Positions 59,526 through 64,000 of a DNA stretch of 64,000 nucleotides are shown here, in pieces. Both the position numbers and the translations under genes were made by a program. A model generated the notes under the pieces. It saw only the letters and a list, made by a program, of their open reading frames with translations. It was not told the DNA's origin and made no database searches. This DNA is from Loripinus fragilis (lineage: Eukaryota; Mollusca; Bivalvia; Lucinida; Lucinidae). The stretch lies in NCBI GenBank assembly GCA_964019695.1, contig CAXHUL010000530.1, forward strand, positions 248,001 to 312,000, given 5' to 3'. Numbering within the stretch: the stretch's first letter is position 1; every line of letters starts with the position of its first letter.

Positions 59526-62500
59526 GTTACAACAAGAACAACAACTATAGTTACTAAAAGAACAACAACTATAGTTACTAAAAGAACAACAACTATAGTT
59601 ACTACTACAACAACAAATATAGTTACTACTAAAACAACAGCTATAGTTACTACAAGAACAACAGCTGCAGATACTACAAGAACAACAACTATAGTTACTA
59701 CTACCACAACAACTATAGTTTCTTCAGCAACAACAGCTGCAGTTTCTACTACTACAACCACTATAGATACTAATACAACAACAACTTTAGTAACTACTAC
59801 AACAATAACTATAGTTACTACAAGAACAACGACTATAGTTACTTAAAAAACAACAGCTGCAGTTTCTACTACAACAACAACTATAGTTACTACAAGAACA
59901 ACAACTATAGTTACAACAAGAACAACAAGTATAGTTACTACAATAACAACAGCTGCAGTTACTATTACAACAACAACTATAGTTACTTTAAGAACAACAA
60001 ATATAGTTACTACTACAACAACTATAGTTACTACAAGAACAACAACTTTAGTTATTACTAAATTAACAACTAAAGTTACTACAAGAATAACAACTCTAGT
60101 TACTACAAAAACAACGGGCTGCAGTTACTACTTCAGCGACAGCTATAGTTGCTACAAGAACAACAACTATAGTTACTACAAGAACAACAACTATAGTTAC
60201 TACTACAACAACAACTATAGTTACTACAAGAACAACAACTATTGTTACTACTACAACAAAAAACTATAGTTACTACAAGAAAAAATACTATAGTTACAAT
60301 TAGAACAAAAACTATAGTTACTTCTACAACAACAACTATAGTTACTACAAGAACAACAACTATAGTTACAACAAGTACAACAGCTGAAGTTACTATTACA
60401 ACAACAACTATAGTTACTATAAGAACAACAATTATAGTTACTACTACAACAACTATAGTTACTACAAGAACAACAACTATAGTAACTAGTAAATTAATAA
60501 GTAAAGTTACTACAAGAACAACAACTCTAGTTGCTACTAAATTAACAACTAAAGTTACTACTACAGCGACAGCTATAGTTGCTACAAGAACAACAACTAT
60601 AGTTACTACAAGAACAACAACTTTAGTTACTACTACAACAACAACTATAGTTACTACTATAACAGAAACTATAGTTACTACAAGAACAACAACTATAGTT
60701 ACTACAAGAACAACAACTATAGTTACAACAAGAACAACAACTATAGTTACTACTACAACAAAAACTATAGTTACTACAAGAACAACAACTATAGTTAACA
60801 CACGAACAAAAACTATAGTTACTACAAGAACAACAACTATTGTTACAACAATAACAACAGCTGCAGTTACTACTACAACAACAACTATTGTTACTACTAA
60901 AACAACCACTATAATTACTACAAGAACAACAACTGTGGTAACTACAAGAACAACAACTATAGTTACAACAACTATAGTTACTACTACAACAACCACTATA
61001 ATTACTACAAGAACAACAACTATAGATACTACAAGAACAACAACTATAGTTACAACAACTAAAGTTAATCCTACAACAACCACTATAGTTACGCCAAGAA
61101 CAACAAATATTGTTACTACAAGAACAACAACTATAGTTACAACAACTATAGTTACTGCTACAACAACCACTATAATTACTACAAGAACAACAGCTGCAGT
61201 TACCACAAGAACAACAACTATAGTTACTACTACAACAACAACTATAGTTACTTCAAGAAGAACAACTATAGTTACTACAAGAACAACAACTATAGTTACT
61301 TCAGCAACAACAGCTGCAGTTTCTACTACAACAACAACTATAGTTACAACAAGAACAACAACTATAGTTACTACTACAACATCAACTATAGTTACTACAA
61401 GAACAATATCTTTAGTTATTACAAGAACAACAGCTGCAGTTACTACTACAACAACAACTATAGTTACTACAAGAAGAAGAGCTGCAGTTACTATTACAAC
61501 AACAACTATAGTTTCTACTACAATAACTATAGTTACTGCAAGAACAACAACTATAGTTACTACTAAATTAACAACTAAAGTTACTTCAAGAACAACAACT
61601 CTAGTTACTACAAAAACAACAGCTGCAGTTACTACTACATCGACAGCTATAGTTGCTACAAGAACAACAACTATAGTTACTACAAGAACAACAACTATAG
61701 TTACTACAAGAACAACAACTATAGTTACTACTACAACAACAACTATAGTTACTACAAGAACAACACCTATAGTTACATCAAGAAAAACAACTATAGTTAC
61801 TTCTACAACAAAAACTATAGTTACTACTAAAACAACAACTATAGTTACTTCAAGAACATTAGCTGCAGATACTTCAAGAACAACAAATATAGTTACTACT
61901 ACCACAACAACTATAGTTACTTCAGCAACAACAGCTGCAGTTTCTACTACAACAACCACTATAGTTACTACTACTACAACAACTTTAGTTACTACTACAA
62001 CAACAACTGTAGTTACAACAAGAACAACAACTATAATAACTACAATAACAATAGTTGCAGTTGCTATTACAACAACAACTATAGTTACTATAAGAACAAC
62101 AACTATAGTCTCTACCACAACAACTATAGTTACTACAAGAACAACAACTATAGTTACTACCAGAACAACAACTATAGTTACTACTACAACAAAAAACTAT
62201 AGTTACTACAAGAACAACAACTATAGTTACAATTAGAAGAACAACTATAGTTACTTCTACAACAACAACTATAGTTACTACAACAACAACTATAGTTACT
62301 ACAAGAACAACAACTATAGTAACTACAAGAACAACAACTATAGTTACTACTACATTAACAACTATAGTTACTACAAGAACAACAACTATAGTAACAACAA
62401 GAACAACAACTATAGTTACTAAAAGAACAACAGCTATAGTACTAAAAGAACAACAACTCTAGTTACTACAAGAACAACAACTATAGTTACTACAAGAACA

Positions 62501-64000
62501 ACAACTATAGTTACAACAACAACAACAACAACTATAGTTACTACAATAACAACAGCTGCAGTTACTAAAAGAACAACAACTATAGTTACTATAAGAACAA
62601 CAACTATAGTTACTACTACAACAACTATAGTTACTACAAGAACAACAACTATAGTTACTACTTAATTAACAACTAAAGTTACTACAAGAACAACAACTCT
62701 AGTTACTTCAAAAACAATAGCTGCAGTTACTACTACAACAACAACTATAGCTACTACTACAACAACAAATATAGTTACTATAAGAACAACAACTATAGTT
62801 ACAACATGAACAACAACTATAGTAACTAAAAGAACAACAACTATAGTTACTAAAAGAACAACAACTATAGTTACTACTACAACAACAACAACTATAGTTA
62901 CTACTACAACAATAACTATAGTTACTACAAGAACAACAACTATAGTTACTACTACAACAAAAAACTATAGTTACTACAAGAACAAATACTATAGTTACAA
63001 TTAGAACAAAAACTATAGTTACTTCTACAACAACAACTATAGTTACTACAATAACAGAAAAACAACTATAGTTACTACTAAATTAACAACTAAAGTTACT
63101 TCAAGAACAACAACTCTAGTAACTACAAAAACAACAGCTGCAGTTACTACTACAGCGACAGCTATATTTGCTACAAGAACAACAACTATAGTTACTACAA
63201 GAACAACAACTATAGTTACTAAAAGAACAACAACTATAGTTACTACTACAACAACAACTATAGTTACTACAAGAACAACAACTATAGTTACAACAAGAAC
63301 AACAACTATAGTTACTAAAAGAACAACAACTATAGTTACTACTACAACAACAACTAGAGTTACTACTAAAACAACAACTATAGTTACTACAAGAACAACA
63401 GCTGCAGATACTACAAGAACAACAACTATAGTTACTACTACCACAACAACTATAGTTACTTAAGCAACAACAGCTGCAGTTTCCACTACAACAACCACTA
63501 TAGTTACTACTACAACAACAACTTTAGTTACTACTACAACAATAACTATAGTTACTACAAGAACAACGACTATAGTTACTTAAAGAACAACAGCTGCAGT
63601 TACTACTACATAACAATTATAGTTACTATAAGAACAACAACTATAGTTACTACTACAACAACTATAGTTACTACAAGAACAACAACTATAGTTACTACTA
63701 CAACAACAACTATAGTTACTACAAGAACAACAACTATAGTTACTTCTAAAACAAAAAACTATAGTTACTAAAAGAACAACAACTATAGTTACAATTAGAA
63801 CAACAACTATAGTTACTTCTAAAACAACAACTTTAGTTACTACAACAACAACTATAGTTACTACAAGAACAACAACTATAGTTACTACAAGAACAACAAC
63901 TATAGTTACTACAACAGCAATAACTAAAGTTACTACAAGAACAACAACTATAGTTACAACAAGAACAACAACTATAGTTACTAAAAGAACAACAACTATA
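59103..64000 (+). repeat. Block G, copy 2, cut by the window edge
   Basis: Second copy of 28,695-33,518. Private changes include a ~122-bp gain near 62,440 (with AGCTATAGTACTAAAAG), ACATGAACAAC (ATG at 62,806), AGAACATTAGC near 61,855 and the loss of one monomer near 61,500. The first 2.3 kb shares several single-base variants with block F copy 1 that block G copy 1 lacks. The end of the window corresponds to about 33,518, so the partner sequence predicts block B-type satellite beyond the edge. Confidence 0.77.

Larger units (their letters stand above)
1..64000 (+). repeat. 24-bp satellite DNA array spanning the whole window
   Basis: Every line of the window is made of the same unit: core AACTATAGTTACT, a variable hexamer (ACAAGA, ACTACA, AAAAGA, ACTAAA, ATAAGA, ATTACA, TCTACA and rarer forms) and an ACAACA linker, 24 bp in all. 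The core holds a perfect 10-bp palindrome, AACTATAGTT. The common form is 12 A, 5 C, 5 T and 2 G. All monomers lie in the same orientation; no inverted block was seen. Length variants of 15, 21 and 27 bp occur at fixed places in the higher-order pattern. The array is cut by both window edges, so its true size is unknown. No unique sequence, transposon or conventional gene interrupts it. A eukaryotic satellite is the natural reading; the family and species are not recognised. Confidence 0.97.

Noticed and set aside
1..64000. CRISPR array
   Set aside because: The spacing is regular, but there are no unique spacers. The segments between cores are themselves repeats drawn from a small set of hexamer variants.
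1..64000. Hydrophobic Val-rich transmembrane protein family on the minus strand
   Set aside because: The VVVTIVVV repeat is just the reverse complement of the ACAACAACT/ATAGTTACT monomer. No signal peptide, non-repetitive domain, ATG start or conserved terminus is present.
1..64000. Phage T7-like promoters (ACTATAG resembles the 3' end of the T7 promoter, and ACGACTATAG occurs)
   Set aside because: The upstream recognition part of the T7 promoter is missing and the GGG initiation bases are replaced by TTA. The match is only the short ACTATAG core, repeated everywhere.
1..64000. Telomeric repeat
   Set aside because: The unit is 24 bp with higher-order structure, lacks the G-rich 5-8-bp unit of usual telomeres, and matches no telomere motif I know.
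1..64000. Inverted repeats or transposon termini
   Set aside because: The only inverted symmetry is the 10-bp palindrome in each monomer. No longer terminal inverted repeats, target-site duplications or transposase-like sequence are visible.

Overview
The whole window is one uninterrupted tandem-repeat (satellite) array. No stretch of unique sequence, no recognisable protein-coding gene, RNA gene, transposon or CRISPR array was found on either strand. The basic monomer is about 24 bp (roughly 2,600-2,700 copies). It has a core AACTATAGTTACT, a variable hexamer (most often ACAAGA or ACTACA, also AAAAGA, ACTAAA, ATAAGA, ATTACA, TCTACA) and an ACAACA linker. Composition of the common form is about 50% A, 21% C, 21% T and 8% G. 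All monomers run head to tail in the same orientation, and the array continues past both edges. Tens of kilobases of pure satellite point to a eukaryotic genome (pericentromeric, subtelomeric or other heterochromatin). The species cannot be named from the sequence.

The array has structure at several nested scales. (1) Monomers of 15, 21, 24 and 27 bp, differing by whole triplets. (2) Higher-order repeats marked by diagnostic variant monomers: a 310-bp (13-monomer) unit and an approximately 886-bp (37-monomer) unit, with GCTGCAG-bearing variants in four recurring contexts. (3) Tandem segmental duplications with periods of 420, 1,838, 3,677, 3,915 and about 4,400 bp. (4) Dispersed copies of multi-kilobase blocks at separations of about 7.7, 30, 37 and 56 kb.

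Layout: 1-3,360 matches 18,925-21,888 and 56,166-59,525. 3,361-7,350 matches 33,257-37,175. 7,260-9,740 holds copies of other left-half segments. 9,740-11,360 is a mosaic. 11,360-12,434 repeats the HOR block. 12,435-21,888 recurs as 49,580-59,110. 17,461-24,590 is a 4.4-kb tandem duplication whose second copy is truncated. 24,780-27,065 recurs at 28,695-30,980 and 59,103-61,390. 28,695-33,518 recurs to the right edge. 37,240-38,020 is a 420-bp tandem pair. 38,580-42,765 recurs as 46,358-50,422. 43,010-46,735 is a 1.84-kb tandem pair. Boundaries are visual estimates, good to a few tens of bases.

Long open reading frames occur on both strands, but they are a property of the monomer. A 24-bp unit is 8 codons, and four of its six frames contain no stop. 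The frames overlap each other on opposite strands, nearly all lack an ATG start, and they are broken by recurring +1 indels and TAA variants. They are therefore not annotated as genes. No genes act together here. The biology visible is array evolution: unequal exchange, segmental duplication, conversion-like patches, and a regularly spaced palindromic motif that could be a protein-binding site.
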